Assembly: GCF_030345075.1 (NCBI RefSeq)
Contig: NZ_CP128361.1
Location: forward strand, 6,324,001-6,388,000
Direction: 5' to 3'
Source of the DNA: Solwaraspora sp. WMMA2065
Lineage (GTDB): Bacteria; Actinomycetota; Actinomycetes; Mycobacteriales; Micromonosporaceae
Length of the DNA: 64,000 bases
The position numbers and the translations under genes were made by a program. The notes beneath the pieces were generated by a model. That model made no database searches, was not told the origin of the DNA, and saw only the letters and a list, made by a program, of their open reading frames with translations. This document shows positions 1 through 10,116 of the stretch, one piece after another (position 1 is the first letter of the stretch; every line of letters begins with the position of its first letter).

Positions 1-643
1 CGGCGTCGTGCAGCAGCAGGCGGAGCCGGCTCTCCATCGGTGATTCACTCAACGGTTCCGCGAGAGCAAGAAGATCCCTGACCTGTAGCAGGCCGCGCAG
101 CCCGGAGCGGGTGTCGATGTATGCGGCAAGGCTGTTGCGTGTGACAAGGCGGCGTTGGAGGAACGCGTCGAGGGCACCGAGCGCAGCGGCACGCGGCAAT
201 GATCGGCCCAGATCGAACGCGGTACGGACTTCAGTGGTCAAGGGAAGCCCACTCAAGGAGGTGATGTCGTCCGGGGTGAGCGTCCGGGATGCGTACCTGA
301 TCCTGGGGTGCGGATCAGGCCGGGCGGTCTTCGGCAGCGCGACGTGCACCGGTACCACCGTCTGTCTCGGGCCGCGTAGCGGCAGAAGATCAATCCCCCA
401 GAGAAAAGCCGCGCTGAGCTCGTGGATCGCCGCGCCGGGCGGCAGTCGTGCGGCGGCGGCTACACACCACATCCGGTGGTCCTCGGGTCGGTACGAACCT
501 TCGTGCACGTAGACGTCGGGCAGGATGCGGCGCCAGTGCGGGCCGTTGAGCATCCGTCGGGTGATCAGGCCGGCGGCGATGGCGCGGCTGCCGGAGAACG
601 GCTCGAAGCTCAACTCGCGGGGCACCGTGGCGGGGCGGGACAT
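1..643 (-). CDS. AbiEi/DUF559-like protein, C-terminus cut by window edge
   Basis: From the ATG at 643 the frame stays open leftward to base 1 (214 codons), so the C-terminal part is outside the window. The N-terminal ~60 residues contain SRAIAAGLITRRML and WRRILPDVYVHEG, and SAAFLWGIDLLP follows. This pattern is typical of actinobacterial proteins with an N-terminal AbiEi-like (type IV antitoxin) domain and a C-terminal DUF559 domain of Vsr-endonuclease fold. The DUF559 part is inferred because it would lie beyond the edge. No AbiEii nucleotidyltransferase partner is seen on the inner side, so a toxin-antitoxin role is not asserted. Confidence 0.75.
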   Translation of the reverse strand, partial: MSRPATVPRELSFEPFSGSRAIAAGLITRRMLNGPHWRRILPDVYVHEGSYRPEDHRMWCVAAAARLPPGAAIHELSAAFLWGIDLLPLRGPRQTVVPVHVALPKTARPDPHPRIRYASRTLTPDDITSLSGLPLTTEVRTAFDLGRSLPRAAALGALDAFLQRRLVTRNSLAAYIDTRSGLRGLLQVRDLLALAEPLSESPMESRLRLLLHDA

Positions 644-799
644 CGGACGAGCTTGCCGGGTCGTCGCCGTCGTTTTCTGCCCGGTACGCCGGTCCAGTCG
701 CGCATCCGACGCAAGAAAACCACCGCAATAGAAACCATCGCCGGCTCCAGACGCACCCGCCGGGTACAGGAGCACTGCCGGCAGCGTGGCCTTCGTAGT

Positions 800-1132
800 T
801 CAGCCGCGTGGGGCGTACATGATGACGGCGACGCCGATCAGGCAGATCGCCGCGCCGGTGATGTCCCAGCGGTCCGGCCGGAACCTGTCCACGACGACGC
901 CCCAGACGAGTGAACCGGCGACGAAGACCCCACCGTAGGCGGCGAGGATCCGGCCGAAGTGCGGGTCCGGCTGCAAGGACGCCGCGAACCCGTACAGCCC
1001 GAGCGCCATCACCCCGGCGGCGATCCACAGCAGGCCGCGGTGCTCCCGCCAGCCCTGCCAGATCAGCCACGCCCCACCGATCTCGGCCAGCGCGGCGAGG
1101 ACGAACAGGACCAGGGATCGCGTGACGGTCAC
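800..1132 (-). CDS. UPF0060 (YnfA-like) membrane protein
   Basis: This 110-residue protein matches the usual ~108-110 residue size of the YnfA/UPF0060 family of small four-helix membrane proteins, whose topology resembles SMR efflux pumps. Visible family signatures are [15 protein letters not shown] in the first helix, [18 protein letters not shown] in the third and a final [20 protein letters not shown]. The GTG at 1132 was chosen because it gives the family length. The frame extends further upstream, but that stretch runs through the inverted repeat at 1197-1254 and does not look like protein. The substrate is unknown; efflux is family-level inference. Confidence 0.88.
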   Translation of the reverse strand: MTVTRSLVLFVLAALAEIGGAWLIWQGWREHRGLLWIAAGVMALGLYGFAASLQPDPHFGRILAAYGGVFVAGSLVWGVVVDRFRPDRWDITGAAICLIGVAVIMYAPRG

Positions 1133-1196
1133 GGCGCTGACCCTACCCAGACCTTCGCCGGCACCTGGGGGCGCCGCACCGCCGTCGTCCGCCGCA

Positions 1197-1254
1197 TCGA
1201 GGTGAGGCTGACACACCTCAAATCGCGAAATGACGTGCGTCAGCCTCACCTCGA
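1197..1254. repeat. Perfect 16-bp inverted repeat between divergent genes
   Basis: Arms 1197-1212 (tcgaggtgaggctgac) and 1239-1254 are exact reverse complements separated by 26 bases. The element sits between the divergent starts of the YnfA-like gene (1132, minus) and the methyltransferase (1319, plus), so it is not a terminator for either gene. It could be an operator or a cruciform-forming site. The left arm is followed by a second, shorter TGAGG...CCTCA symmetry at 1204-1220. Confidence 0.7.
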
Positions 1255-1318
1255 CGGTGTGACCACTCCGCACTTTAAAGACTTGCGTGTGTACGGGAAC
1301 GCTTTGAGTATCGTGTCC

Positions 1319-2089
1319 ATGACGAGCAGTGACCTATGGGGCGAGCAGGCAGCGCAGGCGTACGACAAGGGCTCGGCCGAGATGTTCGCCCCACACGTAC
1401 TTGCGCCGACGGTGAAGTTTCTGGCTCAACTGGCCGGCGCCGGTCCTGCGCTGGAGTTCGCGATCGGCACCGGTCGGGTGGCGATCCCGCTTTCCGCGAA
1501 GGGCATTCCGGTGAGCGGGATCGAGCTGTCGCAGCCGATGGTCGATCAGCTCCGCCGCAAGGTCCCACTGGCAGACGACCTGCCGGTCGTCGTCGGCGAC
1601 ATGGCGACGGCGACGGCTCCGGGGCGGTTCTCCCTGGTATACGTCGTGTACAACAGCATCGGCAACCTGCGTACGCAGGATGAGCAGGTGGAGTGCTTCC
1701 GCAACGCCGCCCGGCACCTCTCGCCGGGTGGGCGGTTCGTCGTCGAGCTGTGGGTGCCGGGTATCCGGCGGTTCCCACCGGGGCAGTCGGCGGTGCCGTT
1801 CGAGGTGACGGATCGGCATGTCGGCTTCGACACCTACGACATGGTCACTCAGCAGGGCACCTCGCACCACTACCGCCGGCGCGACGACGGCAGCGCCAGC
1901 TACGGTGCCAGCAACTTCCGCTACATCTGGCCGGCCGAGTGCGACCTGATGGCCCGGCTCGCCGGCCTGGAGCTGGAGCAGCGGGTAGCGGACTGGGACG
2001 GCTCGCCGTTCACCTCCGACAGCGAGAAACACGTCTCCGTCTGGCGCATGCCATCGACTGGCCCGGGGAGCGAGACCGATGAAAGATAG
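1319..2089 (+). CDS. Class I SAM-dependent methyltransferase
   Basis: A 256-residue protein with a Rossmann-type SAM-binding motif I near residues 45-55 ([14 protein letters not shown]), an acidic post-I strand ([10 protein letters not shown]), a motif resembling IV ([14 protein letters not shown]) and a post-motif stretch [20 protein letters not shown]. The last part is typical of small-molecule methyltransferases. The substrate cannot be told from sequence. ATG 1319 is taken as start; a GTG two codons upstream is an alternative. The 3' end overlaps the next small gene by 11 bases, which suggests coupled translation. Confidence 0.9.
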   Translation: MTSSDLWGEQAAQAYDKGSAEMFAPHVLAPTVKFLAQLAGAGPALEFAIGTGRVAIPLSAKGIPVSGIELSQPMVDQLRRKVPLADDLPVVVGDMATATAPGRFSLVYVVYNSIGNLRTQDEQVECFRNAARHLSPGGRFVVELWVPGIRRFPPGQSAVPFEVTDRHVGFDTYDMVTQQGTSHHYRRRDDGSASYGASNFRYIWPAECDLMARLAGLELEQRVADWDGSPFTSDSEKHVSVWRMPSTGPGSETDER

Positions 2090-2312
2090 TGGGAACATCG
2101 TCGGTGAGGTGGCCGCTGACGCCGATTCCGATCGGCGTGCCGAGCTGCTGGAATCCCTTCGTGATCTACTCGACCGGCTCGACGTCGACCTCATCGAGCA
2201 GGACGAAGCCGACGACCACCAGACTCTCGCCGATGGCGGTCGGAATCCGGATGCGGACGGCGACGGTGAGCGGTTAGCGTCTGCAGACAACAGCGACGAC
2301 GGAGCCGAGTAG
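2079..2312 (+). CDS. Small acidic hypothetical protein
   Basis: This 77-residue open frame starts at ATG 2079 inside the end of the methyltransferase, with GGGAG about 8 bases upstream. The product is very acidic, with a short leucine-rich helical segment (ELLESLRDLLDRLDVDLI) followed by an Asp-rich, probably disordered tail. No family is recognised. The coupled start and Shine-Dalgarno sequence support a real gene, but the composition gives little else to go on. Confidence 0.45.
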   Translation: MKDSGNIVGEVAADADSDRRAELLESLRDLLDRLDVDLIEQDEADDHQTLADGGRNPDADGDGERLASADNSDDGAE

Positions 2313-2347
2313 CGGTTGCGCCCACCGGAGTGACAGAGAGCCGCCCA

Positions 2348-2573
2348 CAGCTGAGAGGGCGGACTCCGGCCCAGCCGTGAAGACCCTCCTGAGCTGCGGG
2401 AAAGAACGGCCCGTCCGGGCTCAGTAGACTCCCGCCGACTCGCCCACGTCACGGGTAAGCGAAGGCCGCGCCACGCGTACACGACGCGGTGGCGCGGTGA
2501 AGGTGTGGTGGCACCGCGAGGATCCCGCTCGCCCACACCTCTCTGGGGACGCGTTGCGCACACCGGAGGAGGT
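2348..2573 (+). promoter_or_regulatory. T-box riboswitch (tRNA-Asp specifier), translational type
   Basis: The leader of the downstream aspartyl-tRNA synthetase has a textbook T-box antisequestrator. Helix A1 is GGTGTGG at 2502-2508 paired with CCACACC at 2533-2539. The bulge TGGCACC lies at 2509-2515. Helix A2 is GCGAG at 2516-2520 paired with CTCGC at 2528-2532. Upstream is a short Stem I: CAGC 2348-2351 pairs with GCTG 2393-2396, followed by a UGA/CUGA kink-turn-like pair and GAGG/CCTC. The element GTGAA then GAC (2382-2384) sits where the specifier is expected and reads as an Asp codon. A 9-bp hairpin (2466-2474 with 2489-2497) lies between. ACCTC 2537-2541 can instead pair with GAGGT 2569-2573 of the Shine-Dalgarno, giving translational control by uncharged tRNA-Asp. 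The Stem I fold is my manual model; the antisequestrator is unambiguous. Confidence 0.92.
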
Positions 2574-2579
2574 CACCAC

Positions 2580-3884
<1,305 letters not shown>

Positions 3885-3943
3885 CCCTCGACGGTGTCGT
3901 CCGGTGTCCCGCGACCAGCAGGGCACCGGACCACCGCCGGTCG

Positions 3944-4442
3944 TCAGGGTCGCCGGAGCCGGACGGCGACGAAGGACGGCGACTGGCACAGCTTGTGGTA
4001 GGCCGCCTCGTCGACATCACGGAGACTGGGCACCGGGCGCGGTTCGACGAGCCGCTCCAGGCGCAAGCCGGCGTCCAGCAGCTCGCCCAGGAACGTCTCC
4101 AGCGTCATCCGTTGATAGTGGATCGACATCTGCCCGCCGGCCAGCGAAAGGTCCACCCAGTCGTCGGCGAAGTACGAGCCGCCGAAGTGTCGCCAGTCGG
4201 CGGTCGGGTGGGTCGTGGAGACCAGCAGCCACCCGCCCGGCCGGAGCACCCGTCGTAGCTCGCCGAGTAGCTGTCGCGTAGTGCCCGGCCCCGCAGCCGA
4301 CGTCGAGGATTCGCTGCCCGGCGACGTCCCCGGCGAGGGCGACCATCGCGGGCCGGTCGACGTAGGCGTTGTACGGGCTCGTGTCGGCGTGTCGGGCGAA
4401 GTGGTCGCCGAGCTCGTCGTGGTAGGCGGTGCGGGCGGGCAT
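3944..4442 (-). pseudogene. SAM methyltransferase pseudogene (internal deletion and frameshift)
   Basis: Two fragments of one class I methyltransferase lie in different minus-strand frames. The N-terminal piece starts at ATG 4442 and reads YHDELGDHFARHA and then motif I ILDVGCGAGHYA. The C-terminal piece begins LLGELRRVLRPGGWLLVS and runs to the stop at 3944. They meet near 4271-4279, where motif I is joined almost directly to the post-motif VLRPGG. The ~60-70 residues normally between these motifs are missing and the frame shifts. A working enzyme is therefore unlikely unless a sequencing or assembly error is responsible. Confidence 0.8.
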
Positions 4443-4534
4443 CCGGACAGCATCCCCGTCGTGCGCCGTCCAATGCGAACTGTTTAGCCGCGCCCGGTTG
4501 CCGGGCTCCGGGAACTCCAAGGTGCCGTCGCGGA

Positions 4535-4576
4535 CTTGATGCCACAGGTGCATCTTGATGCACCTGTGGCATCAGG
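4535..4576. terminator. Long near-perfect hairpin downstream of glpK
   Basis: GATGCCACAGGTGCATC at 4538-4554 is followed, after two bases, by its exact reverse complement at 4557-4573, with further pairing outward. It lies about 75 bases past the glpK stop on the minus strand. A transcription end for glpK is plausible. There is no clear T-tract, so a protein-binding palindrome or the relic of a small mobile element is an alternative. Confidence 0.55.
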
Positions 4577-4650
4577 CTCGACGGGTGGACCCGACCCGAA
4601 GAGGTGACGCTACGTGAATTTCTGGAAGCTGAACGGCGATGAAGCTGCCG

Positions 4651-6189
4651 TCAGTCGTCGACCCAGTCGAGGGTGCGGCTGACGGCCTTGCGCCACTGGG
4701 CGTACTCCCGGTCCCGGTGCGCCGACGACATCGCCGGCCGCCAGTGCGCGTCGGCCCGCCACTGGGCGCGCAGCGTGTCCAGGTCCGGCCAGAAGCCGAC
4801 CGCCAGCCCGGCCGCGTACGCCGCCCCCAGGCAGGTGGTCTCGCTGACCGCCGGGCGGACCACCGGCACGTCGAGGACGTCGGCGAGGAACTGCATCAGC
4901 AGCCCGTTGGCGGTCATCCCGCCGTCGACCCGCAGCCGGCGCAGCGCCACGTCGGAGTCGGCGTTCATCGCGTCGACCACCTCACGGGTCTGCCAAGCCG
5001 ACGCTTCCAGCACCGCGCGGGCCAGGTGTCCCTTGGTGATGTAGCCGGTCAGCCCGGTGACCACGCCCCGGGCGTCGGCCCGCCAGTGCGGGGCGAACAG
5101 TCCGGAGAACGCCGGCACGATGTAGCAGCCGCCGTTGTCGTCGACGCTGCGGGCCAGCTGCTCGATCTGCGCCGCGCTGGAGATCAGCCCCAGATTGTCG
5201 CGGAGCCACTGCACCAGCGAGCCGGTCACCGCGATCGCACCTTCGAGCGCGTAGTGCGCCGGGGCGTCACCGATCTGGTAGGCCACCGTGGTCAGCAGCC
5301 CGTGTTGCGAGGTGACCGCACTCGTACCGGTGTTGAGCAGTAGGAAGCTGCCGGTGCCGTAGGTGCATTTCGCCTCGCCGGGCTGGAAGCAGGTCTGCCC
5401 GAACAGCGCCGCCTGCTGGTCACCGAGCGCACTGGCGACCGGCACGCCGGCCAGCGCACCGCCAGCCACTGAGCTGTCCGCCGTACCGTAGATCGAGGCC
5501 GACGGGACGATCTGCGGCAGCATCGCGGCCGGAATGCCCGCCGCGGACCGGATCTCCTCGTCCCAGCGCAGCGTGCGCACGTCCATCAGCAGGGTACGGC
5601 TGGCGTTGGTGACGTCGGTGACGTGCCGGCCGGTGAGCTTCCAGATTAGCCAGGACTCCATCGTGCCGAACAGCACCTCGCCGCGTTCGGCCCGCTCACG
5701 CAGCCCGTCGACGTGTTCCAGCAGCCACATCGCCTTCGGCCCGGCGAAGTACGTGGCCAGTGGCAGCCCGGTGCGTTCCCGCAGCCGCTGCTCGCCGACG
5801 GCCGCGCCGAGCCGCTGCAGCTGCGGCCCGGTGCGGGTGTCCTGCCAGACGATCGCGTGGTGCACCGGGCGGCCGGTGGCCCGGTCCCACACCACGGTGG
5901 TCTCCCGCTGGTTGGTGATGCCGATCGCGGCGAGCTGGCCGGCACCAGCGCCGGCACCAACGCCGGCATCGGCCAGTGCCTGCCGGACCACCTGCTCGAC
6001 GTTGGCCCAGATTTCCTCGGCGTCGTGCTCGACCCAGCCTGGCCGGGGGAAGATCTGCCGGTGCTCCCGCTGCGCCATGGCGACGATCGCGCCGTCCGCA
6101 TCGAAGACGATGCACCGCGACGAGGTGGTGCCCTGGTCGATGGCGGCGACGTACCGCCCGGCGGTGGCCACGCTGGTCTGCTCCGTCAT
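4651..6189 (-). CDS. glpK: Glycerol kinase
   Basis: A 512-residue FGGY-family carbohydrate kinase that phosphorylates glycerol to sn-glycerol 3-phosphate with ATP. The N-terminal phosphate-binding motif [16 protein letters not shown] is intact, as are the glycerol-contacting [18 protein letters not shown] and [12 protein letters not shown] stretches and the C-terminal adenosine motif [15 protein letters not shown]. Length and motifs match GlpK better than xylulokinases or other FGGY members. It is transcribed away from the esterase gene at 6274, with about 84 bases of shared upstream region. No GlpF or GlpD neighbour is present here. Confidence 0.96.
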   Translation of the reverse strand: MTEQTSVATAGRYVAAIDQGTTSSRCIVFDADGAIVAMAQREHRQIFPRPGWVEHDAEEIWANVEQVVRQALADAGVGAGAGAGQLAAIGITNQRETTVVWDRATGRPVHHAIVWQDTRTGPQLQRLGAAVGEQRLRERTGLPLATYFAGPKAMWLLEHVDGLRERAERGEVLFGTMESWLIWKLTGRHVTDVTNASRTLLMDVRTLRWDEEIRSAAGIPAAMLPQIVPSASIYGTADSSVAGGALAGVPVASALGDQQAALFGQTCFQPGEAKCTYGTGSFLLLNTGTSAVTSQHGLLTTVAYQIGDAPAHYALEGAIAVTGSLVQWLRDNLGLISSAAQIEQLARSVDDNGGCYIVPAFSGLFAPHWRADARGVVTGLTGYITKGHLARAVLEASAWQTREVVDAMNADSDVALRRLRVDGGMTANGLLMQFLADVLDVPVVRPAVSETTCLGAAYAAGLAVGFWPDLDTLRAQWRADAHWRPAMSSAHRDREYAQWRKAVSRTLDWVDD

Positions 6190-6273
6190 CGGGCCAGTAT
6201 GGCCGTAGCCAGGGCCGGCATGGCCGCAGACATCGGTCCCCGTCGGGTCGGCCGGCGCTGGTAGCGTGCCGCC

Positions 6274-7248
6274 ATGGCCTGGTTCGATCTTCCCCTCGAT
6301 CAGCTGCGGCGCTACCAGCCTGAGCTGTCACCCCCGGCGGATCTGCGCGAGTTCTGGGACGAGACGCTGTCCGATGCCCGGTCGATGGCGGTGCCGCCGG
6401 TGGCGACCCCGGTGGAAACCGCGCTGCGCATGATCAACACGTACGACGTCAGCTTCACCGGCTTCGCCGGCCAGGAGATCAAAGGCTGGCTCAACGTGCC
6501 GTCGGGCGCCGCCGGGCCGCTGCCGGTCGTCGTCGAGTTCATCGGGTACGGCGGCGGCCGCGGCCGCCCACACGAGTGGCTGCTGTGGGCCTCGGCCGGC
6601 TTCGCCCACCTGGTCATGGACACCCGGGGCCAGGGCGGGTCGTGGCGCGGCGGGGACACCCCGGACGCCGGGCCGGACGGGTCCGGGCCGACCACGCCGG
6701 GCTACCTGACCCGGGGTGTGCTGGACCCGGCCGGCTACTACTACCGCCGGCTGATCACCGACGCGGCCCGAGCGGTGGAGATCGCCCCTGACCTGCCCGA
6801 TGTCGACCGGTCCCGGATCGCCGTGGTCGGGACCAGCCAGGGCGGCGGGTTGGCGCTGGCCGCCGCCGCGCTCGCCGGGGACCGGGTCGGCGCGGTGGTG
6901 TCCCGGGTGCCGTTCCTGTGCCAGATCCGCCGCGCCGTCACGATCACCGACGCCGACCCGTACAACGAGCTGGTCCGGTTCTGCCGGATCCAACCGGAGC
7001 GGGCCGCGGCGGCGTTCACCACGGTCGACTACGTCGACGCCGCGCACCTGGTGCCGTGGGCCACCGCCCCGGCGCTGTTCAGCGCGGCGCTGATGGATCA
7101 GACCTGCCCGCCGTCGACAGTCTTCGCCGCCCACCACGCGTACGCCGGCCCGAAGGAGATCGAGGTGTACGAGTGGGACGGGCACGAGGGTGGCCGGGCG
7201 CACTTCGACCAGCTGTCGATCGAGTTCGTGCGCAAGCAGCTCGGCTGA
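6274..7248 (+). CDS. Acetyl esterase of the cephalosporin-C deacetylase/acetylxylan esterase family (CE7)
   Basis: A 324-residue alpha/beta hydrolase matching the CE7 (AXE1) family, whose members remove acetyl groups from short xylo-oligosaccharides and cephalosporin C. The N-terminus [16 protein letters not shown], the [10 protein letters not shown] motif and the nucleophile elbow GTSQGG near residue 186 are characteristic. A late His in WDGHEGG is placed to complete the triad. There is no signal peptide, so the enzyme is probably cytoplasmic. The actual substrate is not known. Confidence 0.92.
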   Translation: MAWFDLPLDQLRRYQPELSPPADLREFWDETLSDARSMAVPPVATPVETALRMINTYDVSFTGFAGQEIKGWLNVPSGAAGPLPVVVEFIGYGGGRGRPHEWLLWASAGFAHLVMDTRGQGGSWRGGDTPDAGPDGSGPTTPGYLTRGVLDPAGYYYRRLITDAARAVEIAPDLPDVDRSRIAVVGTSQGGGLALAAAALAGDRVGAVVSRVPFLCQIRRAVTITDADPYNELVRFCRIQPERAAAAFTTVDYVDAAHLVPWATAPALFSAALMDQTCPPSTVFAAHHAYAGPKEIEVYEWDGHEGGRAHFDQLSIEFVRKQLG

Positions 7249-7304
7249 GCCCGGCCGAGGGTCTCGCCGACTGCGCCCGTCCGGGGCTGACCTACCATCA
7301 CCTG

Positions 7305-8243
7305 GTGCGTGACATCGCAGTGTTCAGTGGCAGCGCCCACCCCGAGCTGGCTGCGGAGATCTGCACCCACCTCGACGTGCCGCTGCACCCGGTGCGGGTG
7401 TCCCGGTTCGCCAACGACTGCCTGGAGGTGCAGCTGCAGGCGAACTGCCGCGAACGGGACGTGTTCCTGATCCAGCCGCTGGTGCCGCCGGTGCAGGAGC
7501 ACCTGGTGGAGCTGCTGCTGATGCTCGACGCCGCCCGGGGCGCCTCCGCCGGCCGGATCACCGTGGTGCTACCGCACTACGCGTACGCCCGGTCGGACAA
7601 GAAGGACGCCCCACGGATCTCGATCGGTGCCCGACTCGTCGCCGACCTGCTGGTCTCCGCCGGTGCCGACCGGGTGCTCGCGATGACGCTGCATTCCCCG
7701 CAGGTGCACGGCTTCTTCAGCGTTCCCGTCGACCACCTGCACGCGCTGCGCGAGCTCGCTGCGCACTTCCACGACCAGGACCTGACCGACACCGTGGTCG
7801 TCTCACCCGACCTGGGCAACGCCAAGGAAGCCGCCGCCTTCGCCCGGATGCTCGGTCTGCCGGTCGCGGCCGGGGCCAAGCAGCGGTTCAGCGACGACCG
7901 GGTGCAGATCAGCGCGGTGATCGGCGACGTCGTCGACCGCGACGTGATCGTCCTCGACGACGAGATCGCCAAAGGCAGCACGGTGATCGAGCTGATCGAC
8001 CACCTGCGGGAGCTGAAGGTCCGGTCGATCCGCATCGCCTGCACCCACGGGCTGTTCTCCAGCGGTGCGCTGGACCGACTCAGCGACCAGGACGGCGTGC
8101 TGGAGATCGTCTGCACGAACACGGTGCCGATTCCGGCCGCCAAACGGGTGCCGAAGCTGCAGGTGCTCTCCGTCGCGCCGGCGCTGGCCGAGGCGATGCG
8201 CCGGATTCACAACGGCGAGTCGGTCAGCGCCCTGTTCGGCTGA
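7305..8243 (+). CDS. prs: Ribose-phosphate pyrophosphokinase (PRPP synthetase)
   Basis: This protein of 312 residues has the family architecture: IAVFSGSAHPELAAEIC at the start, RERDVFLIQPLVPPV, the PHYAYARSDKKDAPR catalytic segment and the C-terminal PRPP-binding loop VIVLDDEIAKGSTV. It makes PRPP from ribose 5-phosphate and ATP. The PRPP loop and the segment SPDLGNAKEA differ from the usual DD-x-I-D-T-G-G-T and SPDVGG patterns, so it may be a divergent second PRPP synthetase rather than the housekeeping copy. GTG 7305 gives the family start. Its end overlaps the convergent anti-sigma-like gene by 20 bases. Confidence 0.9.
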   Translation: MRDIAVFSGSAHPELAAEICTHLDVPLHPVRVSRFANDCLEVQLQANCRERDVFLIQPLVPPVQEHLVELLLMLDAARGASAGRITVVLPHYAYARSDKKDAPRISIGARLVADLLVSAGADRVLAMTLHSPQVHGFFSVPVDHLHALRELAAHFHDQDLTDTVVVSPDLGNAKEAAAFARMLGLPVAAGAKQRFSDDRVQISAVIGDVVDRDVIVLDDEIAKGSTVIELIDHLRELKVRSIRIACTHGLFSSGALDRLSDQDGVLEIVCTNTVPIPAAKRVPKLQVLSVAPALAEAMRRIHNGESVSALFG

Positions 8244-8742
8244 CCGGATCGTCCACCCCGGCCCCGGACGCCGCAGTCTCGGACATCCCGGCCCCGGACG
8301 CCGCAGGGCCGGACAGTCCGAGGCTGATCCGTACCGTGGTGCCCTCCGGGCCGGTGGCGACTGCCATGGTGTCGGTCAACCGCTCGGTGAGCCACAGTCC
8401 CCAGCCGCCCGCCGTGTTCGGCGCCGGGCGGTCCCGGTTGCGCAGCCGGTCGGACCCGATGCCCTGCCCGTTGTCGGCGACCTCGCAGTTCATCGACTGT
8501 GTGTCACGCCACATCCGCAGCCAGCCCTGGCCGCCGCCGTGCCGGACCGCATTGGTGATCAGCTCGTTGACGGCCAGCACGAAATCGTCGAGCCGCTGGC
8601 CGCTCATCCCGGCCGAACTGGCGCACGATGCGACGTGATGTCGCAGGTCAGTGACCTGCGACCGGTCGAAGGCCTCGCTGAGCAGATCCATCGGGTCGAT
8701 AGGCACGACCGTACGCGATGACGGGGGATCTGCGTCGGTCAT
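8224..8742 (-). CDS. RsbW-like ATP-binding regulator (anti-sigma type)
   Basis: A 172-residue protein with a GHKL/HATPase_c_2 domain: N-box VNELITNAVRHGGG, G1-box VADNGQGIG and a later GGWGLWLTERLTD. Such stand-alone domains act as serine kinases or anti-sigma factors for SigB/SigF-like sigma factors in actinobacteria. The C-terminal tail contains a 20-base direct repeat (8257-8276 and 8287-8306). There is no sigma factor or anti-anti-sigma partner next to it, so the target is unknown. Confidence 0.82.
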   Translation of the reverse strand: MTDADPPSSRTVVPIDPMDLLSEAFDRSQVTDLRHHVASCASSAGMSGQRLDDFVLAVNELITNAVRHGGGQGWLRMWRDTQSMNCEVADNGQGIGSDRLRNRDRPAPNTAGGWGLWLTERLTDTMAVATGPEGTTVRISLGLSGPAASGAGMSETAASGAGVDDPVSRTGR

Positions 8743-8880
8743 GGCCCATCCGGCTGCTGATCGTCAGTGCTTTCGCGGCATTCTCACCCTACGTTGACCT
8801 GTGGGGAAATGCACATCGGTCCGGGCGTGTTAGGCCGACCAGCCCTCGCCGGCCGCTCGGCTGTGTGCCATCGTCGGCGG

Positions 8881-10116
8881 GTGCGGCAGAGCCCCGCCCC
8901 GGTAGGCACCCTGATCGTCCCGTTGTGGCGGGCTCTCGCGGTGTTCCGGTTCACCGCCCTCGGCTATGTGCTGGTGCTGTACGCGCGCAACGCCGCCGAC
9001 TACGCCCATCCGCTCGTCGCCGTCCCGGTCCTGCTCGGCATGATCGCCTGGACGGTCGCCGCCAGCTGGGCGTACGCCCGGCCCCACCTGCGTCGCTGGC
9101 CGCTGCTCGCCGCCGACCTGTTCGTCGCGTTGGTCCCGCTGCTGGTCAGCCCGTGGATCATCGGGCGGCCCGCGTTGGCCGGCGGGGTGCCGACCATCGC
9201 GGTCGCCTGGCTCGCAGGTCCGGTGCTGGCCTGGGCGGTCGCCGGTGGCCGGCGCCTCGGGGCGACCGCCGCCCTGGTGCTGACCGCCGCCGACCTCGCG
9301 GTACGGGACCGGCTCAACGAGTCGTCGGTCACTCCCGGTGTGCTGATGCTGCTGGCCGGCATCGCCGTCGGGCACGTGGCCCGGCTGATCGGCGCGGCCG
9401 AGGACCGGTTGCAGCGGGCGGTCGAGCTGGAGGCGGCGACCCGGGAGCTGGCCGCCGCGACCCGGGAGCGGGAACGGCTGGCCCGCGACATCCACGACTC
9501 GGTGCTGCAGGTGCTGGCGATGGTCGCCCGGCGCGGGGCCGACCTCGACGGCGAGGCCGGTGAGCTGGCCCGGCTCGCCGGGGAGCAGGAGGCCGCGTTG
9601 CGGGCGCTGGTCACCAGCCGGGTCACCGTACCGCCGGACAAGCCCGCCGCGACGGCGGCGGACGGGCGGACAGCGGCCGACCCGCCGGCGGCGCTCGTCG
9701 CCGGGCCGGTCGACCTGCGGTCGGTGGTCAACGGGTACGCGTCGTCGCGGGTCTCGGTCGCCACCCCGGCCGAGCCGGTGCTACTGCCCGGTCGGCTCGC
9801 CGCCGAGCTGGGTGCGGCGCTCGGTGCCGCGGTCGACAACGCGGTGCGCCACGGCGGTCCGCAGGCGCGGGTGTGGGTGCTGGTCGAAGAGGAGCCGGAC
9901 GCGGTTACCGTGTCGATCCGGGACGACGGGTGCGGCATCCGACCCGGTCGGCTGGCGGAGGCGGCCGCGCAGGGTCGACTCGGGGTGAGCCAGTCGATCG
10001 AGGGGCGCGTCGCCGAGATCGGCGGCACGGTACGGATCGTCTCGGAGCCCGGCGCGGGCACCGAGATCGAGCTGCGGGTGCCGAGCCCGGACACGACGGT
10101 GGAGGAGTACGGGTGA
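8881..10116 (+). CDS. macS: MacS-family sensor histidine kinase
   Basis: A NarL-type sensor kinase of 411 residues. About five or six N-terminal membrane helices (from PLWRALAVFRFTALGYVLVL to GVLMLLAGIAVGHVA) are followed by a coiled segment rich in Ala/Arg/Glu, then the H-box RDIHDSVLQVLAMVARRGA near residue 200, and a HATPase domain with DNAVRHGG and IRDDGCGIRPGRL. It resembles MacS of the Streptomyces MacRS system that affects development and antibiotic production. GTG 8881 is preferred over the earlier in-frame start at 8767 because the intervening residues are non-membrane and atypical. Its stop overlaps the regulator start by GTGA. Confidence 0.9.
   Translation: MRQSPAPVGTLIVPLWRALAVFRFTALGYVLVLYARNAADYAHPLVAVPVLLGMIAWTVAASWAYARPHLRRWPLLAADLFVALVPLLVSPWIIGRPALAGGVPTIAVAWLAGPVLAWAVAGGRRLGATAALVLTAADLAVRDRLNESSVTPGVLMLLAGIAVGHVARLIGAAEDRLQRAVELEAATRELAAATRERERLARDIHDSVLQVLAMVARRGADLDGEAGELARLAGEQEAALRALVTSRVTVPPDKPAATAADGRTAADPPAALVAGPVDLRSVVNGYASSRVSVATPAEPVLLPGRLAAELGAALGAAVDNAVRHGGPQARVWVLVEEEPDAVTVSIRDDGCGIRPGRLAEAAAQGRLGVSQSIEGRVAEIGGTVRIVSEPGAGTEIELRVPSPDTTVEEYG

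Noticed and set aside
1197-1254. Iron-box (DtxR/IdeR) site
   Set aside because: The sequence has a partial resemblance (AGGTGAGGCT), but the long symmetric arms and spacing do not fit the 19-base iron box.
4443-4553. N-terminal extension of the broken methyltransferase from the ATG at 4553
   Set aside because: The residues encoded there do not resemble a methyltransferase N-terminus, and the ATG lies inside the palindrome; the family start fits ATG 4442.
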